The notes under the pieces were generated by a model. That model searched no databases. It was not told where the DNA came from and saw nothing but the letters and a program-made list of their open reading frames with translations. A program made the position numbers and the translations under genes. DNA of 64,000 nt from Nomia melanderi (taxonomy: Eukaryota; Arthropoda; Insecta; Hymenoptera; Halictidae). The DNA is taken from positions 3,221,001 to 3,285,000 of the forward strand of contig NC_135007.1 of assembly GCF_051020985.1 (NCBI RefSeq). The letters are read 5' to 3'. Shown here piece after piece: positions 1 through 12,640 of the stretch. Each line of letters starts with the position of its first letter. The stretch's first letter is position 1.

Positions 1-1590
1 CTCGCGAGCCGCTCAATCCCTACGCCCGAGCGAACCGTTATCGGCCGATCTCGACCCGAGGCGAGAATCTGTTGCAAAGGTAATCTGAAAAATTACGATT
101 TTATTCATGAGCTCCATCGTCGAGTCGATCTACACTGTGAGAAAAGAAAAGCTCCAGCCCCGAATGTATCGCGACGATTCAATCGCCGGGCTCCTATTCT
201 TCGGGCTGAAATTTCACGAGAGCAAACGGGACCCCTTTCCGGCTGACGGACGATTTATTACGCTCCTGGAGACCGGCGTCGATGATTCGTTTGATCCGCG
301 GCACCCCCGTTCTCTATGCCACCCGCGTTGATCTGATTTTCCGTTTAAGGGATTGGTTGAAGGAAATCGATTCGGATGAAGAAATTTGCGTAGTTGATTT
401 TAGACGTTAGGTATTATAAATTTATTGGAATCTGTTACTTCTTATTCGTACTTCCTGTTGCGTGGGTTGCTGCAAATGTTTCGGGAACCCGCTGTCATTC
501 AGTTTGTTATTTTCGTAAAGTTTCATATTTTTAAGTTTAGAAAATGCTGATGCAAGACAATGGAGAATGTATTATTGTTGGAGGAGAATATTTTGAACAA
601 CTTTCCTGAAATTTATGCTGCAACCCACGTAGTAGTATAATAAAGGTTTTCTTGAAGTATTTTCGTGGTTGCACGCTACGAAAGTTGGTTTAGTGAAATA
701 AATTTACTGTTCTGTAGAAAGTCAGTACTTCTATGAAATTTACTATTGTAGTGTTTGACGTGCAGATGATGGAAACATTTTGAATTATTTTTTAAGGTTA
801 AATAATGTTGAAGTTTTGGGCAACTCCATGGAGAGGCACACAAAATATATGGCGAAGTGCCTCTAGCGTTACGACTTTAGAGAATGAGGGAGATAAAAAA
901 ATATTTTTATTCCCTCTAAGGTTTTTCTGAAAAAGCGTCAATAAAAAATTCTGGATAGTGTCTTTTTCTAGTCGCTTGAAGTAAAAAGTCAGGAATAAGA
1001 AACGCAAACATACATGCGCCTACCGAATTGCCCGTAACATAAATTTACCGTGAAACGGAGTCATAAGCTGGTAAGAAACTGTACCGTAGCAACTCTTAGG
1101 TCATCCTTGCCTTCAAACCTTCCCAGTTTCATATTTTCAAAATATATGTATACTATTAAGAGAGCGCTGTATGTGCAGTTTTTTAAATATAGAATTTCAG
1201 AAACAAATATCATAGCTTTCCCAATTAGGTTTATAAGAATAATCAATTGTTAATAATTTTCTAAGAGAAATAAAAGTTGTTTATTTATTATAAATGTAAA
1301 ATCAATTTATTCAATTGAAGTGAACTGGCAATAAACAGTATTCATATTTATTAATTTAATGTTAAATCTCTACAGTACTTAAGAAGATTTACTAATTCAA
1401 TGTTCTAATGCAAGAGATTAATTGATATTGCTAATTAATTAAGATTAATTCATTGCGATTAACTGAGTAATTTATTGCGAACACACCGATATTTTGTTGA
1501 ATGCAAAAGCGTGAATCACGAATTATCTACGACACAATACGTTTTTTCTATTCCATAAATCGGAGCTCTAGAAAAGCAAACGATTAAATT
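1..1590. other. GC-rich island (1-350, cut by window edge), then AT-rich valley
   Basis: No gene recognised. The frame at 107-331 has no known domain. The valley holds only short A/T runs. A minus-strand frame at 1061-1246 ends in a charged segment, but no confident transposase match was found. Confidence 0.6.
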
Positions 1591-3180
1591 AAATAACAGA
1601 AAAACGAATCAATCCATCGGGGTTTTCGCTGTTCCTCTATCCCCCACCCCTAATCGACCCACCAAAAGAATAGGATCACAGAGGATCGAGTTATCCCCCG
1701 GAAATGTGAAAATTCTATTTGAAATTTTATGATAGAACCGGGGCAATTTCTCATCGAGCGGGAGAGGATATAGAAAAATGAAAAAAAGTCGGCCGTTTCT
1801 ATAGGAGTGCCAGCGAGCCAATAAAAACCGAGCAAGGCATTCCCTTGTTGTTTTCCACTTTCTGTCTACAGGAAGAGCCTTGGGAGAGTTCCGTCCAGAG
1901 GAGGATGGAAGGAGGGCTGGGAAAGAAACGCCTAGCCGGGCTGTGTGAATGTTTAAACAGAGCGCAGTTAGCGACCGGAGAAGTACAAATGGCTAGCGCC
2001 TTTGTCCATCGATTATTCACGCAGGGTCACGTTAAATATGTACGCTTTCATGGGGATCGTGCGGCCGGGGCTGGCTTCTTCGGTAGGGGGCGTGTTCCGG
2101 CAGTCGACTACTGTCTCCCCGTGGCTACCGCGTCTTGCGTAACCCCCGTTTGCGGAACGATAAGGGGTGACTTGCATGGGGAATCGGCGAATTAAAGAAA
2201 ACGACCTTGACACCGCTGACCCAGATTGGGGTCGAGTGCATACGGGGGTTGAAGCCGCGAGTTTAAGTCCCCTTTCACGGACTTATTTGGGGTCGCGTCG
2301 CCGAAACTGCGAGAGCGCCGAGATTGAATCTTCCCGACGATTTCCTCACCGCGTTAAGCATCAATAACTCTTGTAACCTAATTTGTTTGATCCGAGCAAA
2401 GTTTGATCTTTGCATGGGGACAGAAACAAGCACGAAGAGACCCGTGATTTGTTTAGCAGTTTTCGGAGGCTTAATTGGAAAATAATTAAGAGAAGCTAAT
2501 TATACATAGAAATTGTTGTTTGTGCATTCGCCAATTAAAACATGCAAATGCACAGAATTATAATGTAAATCATAGACGGTGCAGACTGTTTACAATACTG
2601 CAGCAGATTTAGCTGTTAACTCTAAAATGTATGTTTAAAGTAATTATATTGTATTATTTGGTTTTTAATTAAAAAAATATATTCATCTCCATAGTTTATA
2701 ATGCGTCTTAATACAACATTGTCTTTACTTTCTGTGATTCTATTATGTGTATAATGTAATATATAAAACGAACATTTTCCAAAATGAAGGTGTGGTTTTA
2801 AACATTAATAAATTGAAACAAGGAATCCTTAAAGTGACCAATGCCAAATGATTAGCGATCTAATGAAAATCTTAAGTTTCCCATCAATTGATGTGACTTA
2901 GCTACTAAATTCTTGGTAAATAAACTAACAAAAATAAACATATACGATGCATTTATCTTAAATGTTAATCAAACACCAACCGTCGACTGAGAACTTTTAA
3001 CAATAATTGTCATCTTTTAATACAAATATCTTTCCACGCGCAATTGATAATCTACAAGAATATTAACCTTACCAATCCTTGCAATTCGAACCTAATTACA
3101 ACTAAAAAGCAGAAGATCACCCCGCAATTACTCCGTACAAGCTAGCATATCCATCAACAACTCACCTTACCTAAACCCAC
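1591..3180. other. GC-rich island (1591-2380), then AT-rich valley
   Basis: The overlapping open frames on both strands of the island have no recognisable domain. The valley turns strongly C- and A-rich towards 3180 (3001-3180: 51 C against 14 G). An octamer-like ATGCAAAT lies near 2550. Nothing else seen. Confidence 0.6.
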
Positions 3181-4935
3181 GCAACGTAATCATACCTGCC
3201 AGTGCCAAATTCCACCGTTTGCAGCACTTATAAAGCGTCAAAACTCGTTCACACGCGAACGGTCAGGAAAATCGAGTTTATTTTCAGAATTAATACAATA
3301 ACTAATCCGGTAGATAATCTATCTATACCGCGGCAATCCGGCCACGTTACACGCAATGGTCTCCGGGGCGGGTTCCCGTGGTTGGGCAACATGCAGAGAG
3401 CTAAAACAAAAAATGGGACGGCGGGTACGCACGGAACGGCGGCTCGTGACGATCGTCTAAACGGCGTTTCCCGCACGAAATCCGCCCTTAAATCGCGCGC
3501 GTGACTTTATCCGGGCTCGCGGCCCGCTCCAGACGGAGCCCTTGGGTGCTTTGTCGGGCGCGAAAGACGACGCAACCGGCTGCCCCTCCGTGCCATCCGC
3601 CGGCCACAAATCTTCCTGATTTCACGTACGTGTGCTAGGGCTGTCCGTGGGACGCGTGTCACCAATGGAAAGCCTTCGGGCCGATTGTCGCTCGCGGATG
3701 CCCGAGATGCGCCCCTTAACGAGTCCCTCTTAACTGCGCGACAGGGATTACGTGAAATATTGCGCGCGCTTCTTCCGTTGCATAACTCACCCCGGGCGTT
3801 ACGCGCCCCCGGAGATATGTCTGTGTCTCCGGATTTACGATAACGAATATCATCGTTGCCTCCAAGTTACGAAATTTCCGTGGGGCTCAGTACCGGGCGT
3901 GTTCTCCCTAACGACAGCCGCGCCGCGATTAGTTAATTTCCGTCACGCGTCGGGATATTTTGTTTCGCGCACTTGGCTGACTGATCCCCGCCGTCACGGG
4001 AAAATATTTGGCGCGCTAACGACTTCACAGATTTAGATTTAGATTCCCCGATCTGCTCGCTCGCGCCGCTTGACAAGGATTACTGTAATTTACGCGGATG
4101 GTTTCGCTGAATACGGGAGAATGATTGAAGCCGCGGCCCTGGATTTAGCGGATCGATGGATGATCTTCGGGTCGCGTGTGATTTAATTGCGCGGAGTACG
4201 AAGTGAGGGTCTTGATTAATAAAAAGCAGCATTTGTTGCTGGATGGAAATATGTACAGTGCTGCTCTCATGTACGGAGTCACTCCACTAAACTAACACAC
4301 TACAACACGAGGACACTTACAATGCTCGGATCGCCTCGGTTTAGAGAATTTTGTTTTCTATCTTTATGTCTCACTTCCGTCCTTTAACCAACCGTCCTTC
4401 CGACCAATAACATCAACTGTTGTTCTAGAGCTATTGACACGAGTAGCCTGAGTGATGGAGTCCCCTTGTCTCTGTGACGCTTTGGCTTGTAGGATTGACT
4501 CAGGCCGTGAGAGCTACACTGTAGTTTCTATCGATGTGTGTGTGAAAGTAATAAGCTTTTTAACGAAATGGTAAAAGATTTTGACAATTTAAATGTTTCA
4601 GTAAAGATATACAACACATTTCCTCTATGTAATATCTATACAATGAACATTGGGTAATTGTAACACTTATCAGGGCTCAAATCTTGCAATTATGAAGGGA
4701 TAGAATCGATTCTACAACAAGAAACGAAAATTTTAGTATGGCGGACAGAGAAAAGGACAACATAAGTGAAGGAAGAAGAACTACTGAGAATCGAAGTGTT
4801 TGGCAATATTTAAGGCCTGCGATGAACTTCAGAACTTTAACTCAAATGAAACTTTCACCGTCATGTTTGTTCTGTTTCTCTGATTAAAATGATACCAAAT
4901 ATGATAGAAATATACAAAACGGATATACAAAACGA
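3181..4935. other. GC-rich island (3181-4240), then mixed valley
   Basis: The island has abundant CpG and no recognised exon. Its right edge is G- and T-rich (4141-4260: 39 G against 14 C). The valley contains the weak small ORF at 4738. Confidence 0.6.
4738..4887 (+). CDS. Possible small ORF, 49 codons (weak)
   Basis: The frame starts with ATG in a reasonable context (AGTATGG) and encodes a hydrophilic N-terminus (MADREKDNISEGRRTTENRS), then VWQYLRPAMNF, ending at TAA. It lies in an AT-rich valley where open frames are usually short, and it is open for a few codons upstream of the ATG. No signal peptide or known domain is visible. It may be a chance frame or part of a decayed element. Confidence 0.12.
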   Translation: MADREKDNISEGRRTTENRSVWQYLRPAMNFRTLTQMKLSPSCLFCFSD

Positions 4936-6592
4936 TTGCGAATAAAAAAGAAAGAGACGTTGAAATCGTCGAGCTCAACAGTAAGAGGGTCACGTTACAC
5001 AAGTCAACCTCGGCTGGTCGTCGGGCGGTATAGTGTGTTAAAAGAACCTACTGGGGATGCAGTGGGGATGGGGACGTTGCAATTATCCAATGTTCACTGT
5101 ACCTGCTATATTTTTTACACAAAAAAAATAGCTTCCATTAATTTTACTTTCGCTTCACCAATCCCTGATGGAAGTAATCAGCCGGTTTCGCGCGTAACCA
5201 AACAAAAAGAGAAGAAAAGAACCCCGGTAATAAGTCGGTGTAATACTCTCAAAGAAATCTGCTTACGCTTCCAGGTTTCATATCCTCTCGACCTCAATAT
5301 CGCTGGGGCCACGTAATTCATCAGGCGCATGAACTATGCATGTAAATTTCGACGGAATCGCCGCGTTACGAAGTCTGTCTAATACTCCGCGCACGAGAAA
5401 CGAGGGAACTTCGAGCGTTAGGCTTATGAGTAAAGCAACTATGGCGCGGGAAAATACGGGAATACAAACGTGTTTAACGCGCGACGAAAAGGGCTCCACT
5501 CACGTAACGTCGTAGTCCAGTGGTTATTAACACGTTCGCGGACGGCTACTGCATATGCAGAATTTTCGCTGTGCTGTGATAGATTACCACTGCATATGCA
5601 GTACATTGTACTAGCTGCAATTCTCCCAATGGAAAAATAAGAATTATGAGATAGCACTGATAGTGCAGTATTTCTTTTTTCATATTAGTACTCTTTTGAT
5701 GTTTACATGTAAGATGTATCAAAAGGCTTTTGTTTGATTTCACATGAAAAATATTGAAATTCAGTTCATGAAGACTGCTCATCGGCGTACTACACAAGTT
5801 CAGACCATTTTCAAATGTATTAAGCTTTTGTTTGCCACGGACCCCTTTAAATAATTTTTCTGTGTCGCGGTCTCTCAATATTTAAGTCGAACAATGTACA
5901 TCAAGTATCGTCCGACCACTGTATTACTGTATATCTAGGTTGAACATTCGTATCTGATTGGTCAAATTCTACCTCATCTTCGATTCTAGTTTGCTGTTTG
6001 TCAATACGGTTACAATTAACTGATCAAAACTAAAAAGTGTCTATATGTGTATACACGAATGTACATGATATTCAAAAACTATGTAACATAAATTAAATGG
6101 TAAGTGCACAATAGACATTGCGCTTTGACACTAGAACTGCCGAGTGAAAGAAAACTGTAACAATAGATTACTTTTAATTTCTTTAGACATTCATTGTAGT
6201 ATTCAAGTGCAACTATTAATTTTCGAAATCATTTCGAATAGTCAATGCTTCGAAGGTATCAATAATTGCGTAAGAAAAAAACCGAAATCAATCATTTTTA
6301 CTGGTACGATAGTTCTAATGTTAATCGCTTACTTATCCCTATCGCAGACTGCCAAAAAGAACTTTACAGCCCCCAATTGTTTCAAATTACAAGTTGACTT
6401 ACTATATGTAATGACGAATGCTCTGCTTTTTATACACTAAAAGTAACAAACAAGATTTCCAATTATCATCTCCAAGTTTTGTGCCCTTGATTCCACATTG
6501 ATTGCATCACTTCTTAAAATAATTATCTACCATTATAACGTATACAAAGAATTGCCAATTTTTTCCTTTTAAAATTATTGATCGGTCACAAG
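4936..6592. other. Moderately GC-rich stretch, then AT-rich valley
   Basis: Holds the paired CATATG palindromes near 5.55-5.60 kb. A CACGGACCCC segment near 5838 faintly resembles hAT-type element ends but has no partner. No gene recognised. Confidence 0.5.
5549..5601. promoter_or_regulatory. Two identical CTGCATATGCAG palindromes, 41 bp apart
   Basis: The 12-bp palindrome occurs at 5549-5560 and 5590-5601, each preceded by A. Each contains CATATG, an E-box (CANNTG) of the kind bound by bHLH proteins. They follow a TTAACACG end-like motif at about 5528, so they could also be part of a decayed miniature element. Confidence 0.4.
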
Positions 6593-6839
6593 CTAGCTCG
6601 TGTTTGCATTTGCATCAACTACTTCAATTTTTGTAACTCGGGGTAATATAGAACACTGCAAAAGTAAAATATTCAAAGTTATTTAAAAGATATGTCCAAA
6701 GTGTCATTTCAGTTCATTACATATATATAAAGTCTATTGAAGTTTATTTAGATTGTTTCACTTTCATATTTAATTACGGAATAATAACCGGTCACGTGGG
6801 ATAGCGTCTGCGTAAAATTTCCGGTTAACAAAGTGTTAA
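6593..6839 (-). mobile_element. TTAA-flanked miniature element, family A, copy 1
   Basis: This is the inverted-orientation relative of 21088-21336. One end keeps TTAA (6836-6839, minus strand TTAACACTTTG). At the other end TTAA has become CTAG (6593-6596). At 247 bp it is nearly the same size as its relative. It sits in the valley that ends at the 6.84 kb GC-rich island. Confidence 0.7.
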
Positions 6840-8050
6840 TACAGTAATGATGGCGTAAAATCAGTTTTGTTTACAACCTCCGCGGACGCGGTTTAAGAAC
6901 CGCTGTCGCAGCCCACCGGTGTTAGGTTATCCGGACCGAAGAGCGTGTTTAGCTCGCGTTTATTGCGCCGAAATCCGTCTATCCACGCGCGTAAACGCAG
7001 AAATCTTAAACGTTTATATCAGCCTCAGGGGAGGGCGTGTCGGGCGGCTGAATGGCCAGCAGGTGGAGTTGGGAGGTTGTCGGGGGAGATAGAGGACTCG
7101 AGATTTGCAGCTTCTCCGGTTGGGAATTATACGCAAGGGTAGATCCCGTTGGGCAGATAGCCGCGACAAATTTCAAGAAAAATATGTCCTCCCCGTGCGA
7201 CTCCGTGGCTCACCCCCTAGCTAAATCCACCCTCGAACTCCCGTTGTATCCGCCAGCGGTCTACGCGTTCACCGGGCTCCGGTCGCTGATGAGAAAAATA
7301 TCTAAACGTAGATCAAGTTCAGCAACTGTCTCGTTAAACTGCCGAAAGTGGACGCTACCATCACCGGAGCAGGGACTGTAAATTTTAAAGGCGAGAGCCT
7401 GGTAGATTCCTGGTACAGTTTGCAGGGATGCTGTACTGTGGTATGAACGAAGGGATCTTGGTCGATCAGAGACACCGTCTGACCATCGCTTTATTATACC
7501 ACTTGACTATATGTAAACGCTCGATTCTGATGTTTGAGACCAGTGGTATGTAGTATGGTATGCTTGAAATAAGTGCGATAATAACCAAATCTAATACCCT
7601 GGACGGAAATTAACTTTACATTAAACGTACCGTTACTTTAGCTACCAATTATATTTTTGGAAAGGAAATATAGATGATTTTTTATTTAATATGGAAACAA
7701 TGTTTTAACATGTTTATGTTGTAATATAGAAACCATATAAGAATAAGGTTAAATATTTTTGTTTATTTTTAACAAGAACGGAAAACTATAGTTGCATTTT
7801 TTAATTTGATCGAATGTGGTACGTTTAGTGTTAATAATATTGAAAATATATCTCTTCGATTTGAACATGTAGAATTATTTTGTAGTTTAGAACAGTAGCT
7901 TTAGTTTTATATTACATTGCTCCCCAAGGGATGTTTATCCAACAGACATTAGGAGAGGAACGAGTGTGTTAATAATAAAGATAGCACGTCGATAATAATT
8001 CAAAAGTTCGTAGTCTTCTAACAATTTATAGTTTCCCAATATGAACAAAT
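6840..8050. other. GC-rich island (6840-7400), then AT-rich valley
   Basis: Starts right at the outer end of the 6593-6839 element. No exon recognised. Small inverted repeats around 7420-7560 (ATACCACT ... AGTGGTAT) are too short to interpret. Confidence 0.55.
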
Positions 8051-9650
8051 AGAGAACTGGGAGTGGAGAAGCGAGACACGAAGTTGGATTTGATAACGCG
8101 TCAGAGTCGCGTCGTTAGTCGCGAGACATCGATTCTGCGTACCTGACTTCGCAGCATGCGAAAGCTAATAAGTGTCTCGTACGATCATAACTCTTAATAA
8201 ACGGGACAAGCAGCACTCCTAATGGTATTTTGCGAGTTCCCAACTCGCGAGAGTGCACTTTCATGTTTGCCGGCGAAAAGACCGGCCGTGTATATACTCG
8301 GGTAGCGTCGAGATGCAATTTGCCCGTCTCTCAGACGGTCGGGCGTGTTGAACTCTTTTCTTCAAAGGGAGTCTGCAAACCGATGACTCGCGCTGTCGTT
8401 TGAAAATCGTACGGGCTCGTGTCGACACGCCGATTCGACGATTCCGCAGCGAGTCGTCAGCAGGTGAGATTTATCATCGGCTGTTAGAAACATTCACCTC
8501 CTTGCTTCTTTTCCCCACTGTCTCTTTCCGTTTCGACTCCGTGTAACAGCTGGGGCAGAGTTTCTCGGTTTATGGCAACGCCGATGGGACTCGCTGGCAA
8601 AAGGTGGGAGCAACCGAGAACCCCGGAGAGGGCGAAGGAAATGGGAAACAAGCAGAAGTTACAGCGATCTATCATCGATCCTGATGGATATGATGGCTAC
8701 AAGTACGAGTAGGTACTAATACTTCTATTCCTTTTTGTGATTTTTATTGCTTTGGGGGATTTTAACTCCTGTAATATTGGGGATGTTTACATGAGGATAG
8801 TTATTAAAGTTTAATAAAAAAGTAGGAAATATGCTGAGGAAAAAAGCAATTTCATTTCTCAGAAGAATCTAGTTAAGAATTGCACGCCAGATATAAAGAT
8901 TTCCAACTTTTTTATTTCATGTGAAAAATAGATCTTGTCAAACTTTGCGAAATGGCTGCCGACTGCAGCAGTAACATCTTGATTTGAGGGAAATTTCTTT
9001 TCAACGAGCAAGATTTTCAGTGGCTTGAAAAAGTTTCATGGGAAAGAATGTCGAGAGAAATGTCAAAATCTAAACCATGAGTCACATCTGGTTGAAATTT
9101 TAATAATGATAATATAATAAATGATTACGATGATTTCCATTAGCGATGTTACTTCATGAATTCTGACGTCGCTAGACAAAAATTTTTCGAATATTTCAAA
9201 TAATCCTTATAGATTCTGAAACCTCTCATTTAATACAAGCAAAAATATATATGTATTTACAATGAATACAAATAAAATAAAGATAAGATAATACCAGTAT
9301 TACATTTTGCAAAGATATTGAAAATAAAATCAGGAACATGTATTTTTCTGATCCTAATCTGATAACAAACGCGTACTCACTATTCTTACCAAATGTGCCA
9401 AAAGACACCTAAAATTATTTTCAAAGTTGAATCATTTTTCCCCGATTGACTTTTCGACTTTTACGAGAATGATTATAAAATTAATTTCGCGTACATACCT
9501 GTATTATATTTTATTAAATTATTTATTTGGTTATATTAAGCAATTTAATTGAATTTATTAAATTACTTCTCGATAAAAATATTGTTAAGAAAGATATTCA
9601 AAAGGATTTAAAGAAATGTTGGATTAATTTTCTGCATCGGTATAGTTCAT
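8051..9650. other. GC-rich island with TATA-like and donor-like motifs (8051-8690), then AT-rich valley
   Basis: TATATAC at 8290-8297, TCAGAC at 8331 and CAGGTGAGA near 8460 are spaced like a TATA box, an initiator and a splice donor of a short first exon. Each motif is common by chance, so this is only a suggestion. The valley holds nothing recognisable. Confidence 0.2.
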
Positions 9651-12187
9651 TTTTCTCTTCGCCCGTTCGCCAGCCAGCGGCTCTCCATCGCAGCCGTTAA
9701 ACACTGACTGCTTACTCGTCGTTTGTTTTTCCAAATTACGCCGTGAATAATTCATAGCAGCGCCGCGTATGAATTTATATTAAAACCTTCGTGGCCCGCC
9801 TAATTTCAATGTTGCTTATTATGCAGCATTGTTGCGGGCCGGTTGTGTGCGTGCCGCAGCTCATCCATGTTAGCTGCGAAAACGCCGCGGAAAGATTATT
9901 TACGATTCAACCGTTGCCTGGCTCGGCGATGAACGAATTTAAAATGTTCGAACGACCGCAGAGTGCTGGTTCCGTGTCCAGGCGAAGCGTGGCTCGCTTT
10001 GAGCTTGAGGATAAAACTCGTGATTCTATATAACGGACGTAAAATAAAGATATGACTCTGATAGGTAACGCGCAGAAATTGATTCGCATACGTAAAGGCG
10101 ATTAAATATTTTGGAATATTTAATAGTATACGAAGTATTTAATTAAATGAACTGAGCAACTGATACAATATTGAATGAGCAAATATTTGAAATAAATACT
10201 TCGAACAGTGGCAGAGAATTATGGAATGAAATAATAGATTCAATGGAGTGAAACGACGCATGATTTAATGATGTTTAATTTAATAAACGGAAATTTTTCT
10301 TCGAATTCTGTTATAAAATACAAGACTACGTAACGAACAAAATAATTACCTACGTAGGTGTTGAATTAAGAAATCGTTACTATTGTTAGTAAAAAAATAA
10401 AATGACTATAATAATCTTTTACGTTATTCGAGCATATCGTACTGATTCCTAAGACTCTAATCACAGGAAGTCAGTGTTTCGAACTCTAAGAGGAGTTTAG
10501 GGACTCCTTTTTGGAGAACCCGTAGTAATGCATTGCGAACGCCTCCTTATTAACGATACGCACAGGACTGTACATCATCCGTCGACACTTATTGACTCTT
10601 AGACGCCCCCGATTGAAAAGTAGGTGCCATTTATTACTCGGAGAAATTGCCAAACCGAGGAGCGGGCACGCGGTGAACGTGTCCCGGTGAAGAGAACGGC
10701 CGAGAATCGTCCACCCTTCGCGGAGTTAGGCGCGAAAGGGGATGAAAAATTGCTGGAAATTTCGGGAACGGGCCTATGTCGTACTCCCTTCGGGTTCCAC
10801 TTAATAAAGGGCGTTCCCGTCTTCGATGACTTTCTGAAAAAAACATTTTAAGCCGGACCCGACGCGGCGTGCAGACAAATTGCATTATAGGCCGACGTAT
10901 CCGCACGCGGCACGTGTAGCTACACGCGCGTTGACGTTGATTTGTGGCCCGTTTCAATTACATCGATCCCGACACGGCTTCGTTTCTGGCGTTAATCGGC
11001 CCCGGAATGGTTTACATAATTATTGGCTGGTCGAATTAACGCGAACGTGTAATCGACTCTGGTAATCGTGGAAAAAAATATACAAAGAGCATATATGTAT
11101 GCAAAGTTTATGAATATTCAAGGACTGTTGGGAGATTCGTGAGAGAATTTTTACTTGTATCGGTATACGTGTCTACACAGTTACAGATACGCTTATAACA
11201 TTTTTAAATGCTTAGTTTGATCTTTTAATTAAATAAAATTGATAAGCAAACAGTATGTACTGCGAGATTGAAATGAAATGTATTCACATTATGTTTTCGT
11301 TTAAACAATCTGCGGATGAAACAGATATACGCAGGAACATATTAACACGGTATTCTGTTTGCTTTGTAGACCCAAAAAGTGGAAATTTATTTACACGTTT
11401 TTTCTGTGAAAATGGGAAGAGCGAATAATACCGGGCTTTGCACAGGCATATATTAACGTTTGTGAAATAATGTAATATTTTTAATTTAATTACATCTTTC
11501 TGTTGTTGCAAGGATGATGGCGGAAAAATCTCCTGCGATGGTAAACATGTTTCCAGGGATTCGCATTATTTGAAATGTAAAATATAACATTAATTATATG
11601 AAGCGAAAGATAAGGAAGTTGTATGATGGTGATTGAAACGAAGGAATTAATAATTTATTGTAGTATTGTTCTCTTTAGAACAACAGTTCCATGGGCTTCC
11701 TTCTTCGTGTAACTATTATATTGACTTAATGATGCAACGAAAACTAACTCAATCACTAAAAATCACTAATCGTTTGGGATAAATCAGCTTGACCAGTTTA
11801 AAAAATATATAAAAAGTTGAATGCAGTTCTTCAAAATAAACTTTTTCATTCACAACATTTTAGTGTAATTGCATTATCCCCAGTTCAATTCCTACAGCGT
11901 TGTTAAAACTTCGACTTCCGACATAATGTTTTAGGAGGATCCTAAAACTTCAAGTATTAAGAAAGTGGACATAAAAAGAATTCAGTTTTCAGATTAATCA
12001 AACTGGATTACTCTCAAAATACTTTCTGATCCGAAATGTTCTCGGATCTTCCCATCGGAAACTATTGAAATATTTGAAATCATCACAGAAGCACTCAAAT
12101 AATTATATAGTGATTAGAAGGTCTTATATAATTATGATATTACGAGCAAATACAACAAAAATCAGTAAAATACGTAGCAGTTACTTT

Positions 12188-12240
12188 AATATCAAGTTTG
12201 TCTTGAAGAACAATAAACTCGAATATCAAGTTTGTCTTGA
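12188..12240 (+). repeat. Spaced 19-bp direct repeat
   Basis: AATATCAAGTTTGTCTTGA occurs at 12188-12206 and 12222-12240, 15 bases apart. The unit is itself a weak palindrome (TCAAG ... CTTGA). The second copy runs straight into the TTAA-type end at 12256. Confidence 0.85.
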
Positions 12241-12259
12241 TAAGACCGCAAAAGGTTAA
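12238..12259. mobile_element. Right end of a TTAA-type miniature element
   Basis: Just left of TTAA at 12256-12259 the plus strand reads AGACCGCAAAAGG, nearly identical to the right end of the 50612-50864 element (GGACCGCAAAGCG before TTAA). A left end is uncertain. TTAA at 11994-11997 would give about 266 bp, but its inner bases do not match well. Confidence 0.4.
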
Positions 12260-12640
12260 TATATTCTATATGGGCTGTTCTGCTCATTTTACCTTGTATC
12301 AGTTACATTCAATCTGTTTACTTATTATTCAATATGATTTCGGCAGCTTTCATTGAAACTATAAATGTTCGATCGTAACATAAATACTTTCGATTATGTT
12401 CAATATTTTCTTTTATATTATTAGCTTCTTGGAGCAGCATAATAGTAGCCTTCATTTAAATGGACCAAAAGTGGCTTCATAACCACTATAAACATTGCAC
12501 ATTTGTAATAATCAATTGCATTCATAATCAAATTCTTAGAATAAGAACATGTTCACATATGTAACCGAACGTATTTATATCACGACCTAATACCTTTTCT
12601 CACACGCAAAGGAAATCAAATTTTAACTTTTTTAAAAACG

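Larger units (their letters stand above)
9651..12640. other. Two GC-rich islands (9651-10060, 10481-11065) and AT-rich valleys
   Basis: No gene recognised. The valley at 11066-12640 contains the spaced direct repeat at 12188 and the TTAA-type end at 12256, and becomes A/C-rich towards its right edge. Confidence 0.55.

Noticed and set aside
1061..1246. Minus-strand frame resembling the C-terminal part of mariner transposase (GRFEGKDDLR)
   Set aside because: The expected Trp-Gln-Lys-Cys block does not follow and no inverted repeats flank it.
5830..5880. hAT-like CACGGACCCC segment
   Set aside because: No partner inverted repeat or 8-bp target duplication found.
8572..8711. Short plus-strand frame ending DPDGYDGYKYE
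   Set aside because: The ending comes from a local GATGGATAT/GATGGCTAC duplication; no domain and no supporting splice site directly upstream.
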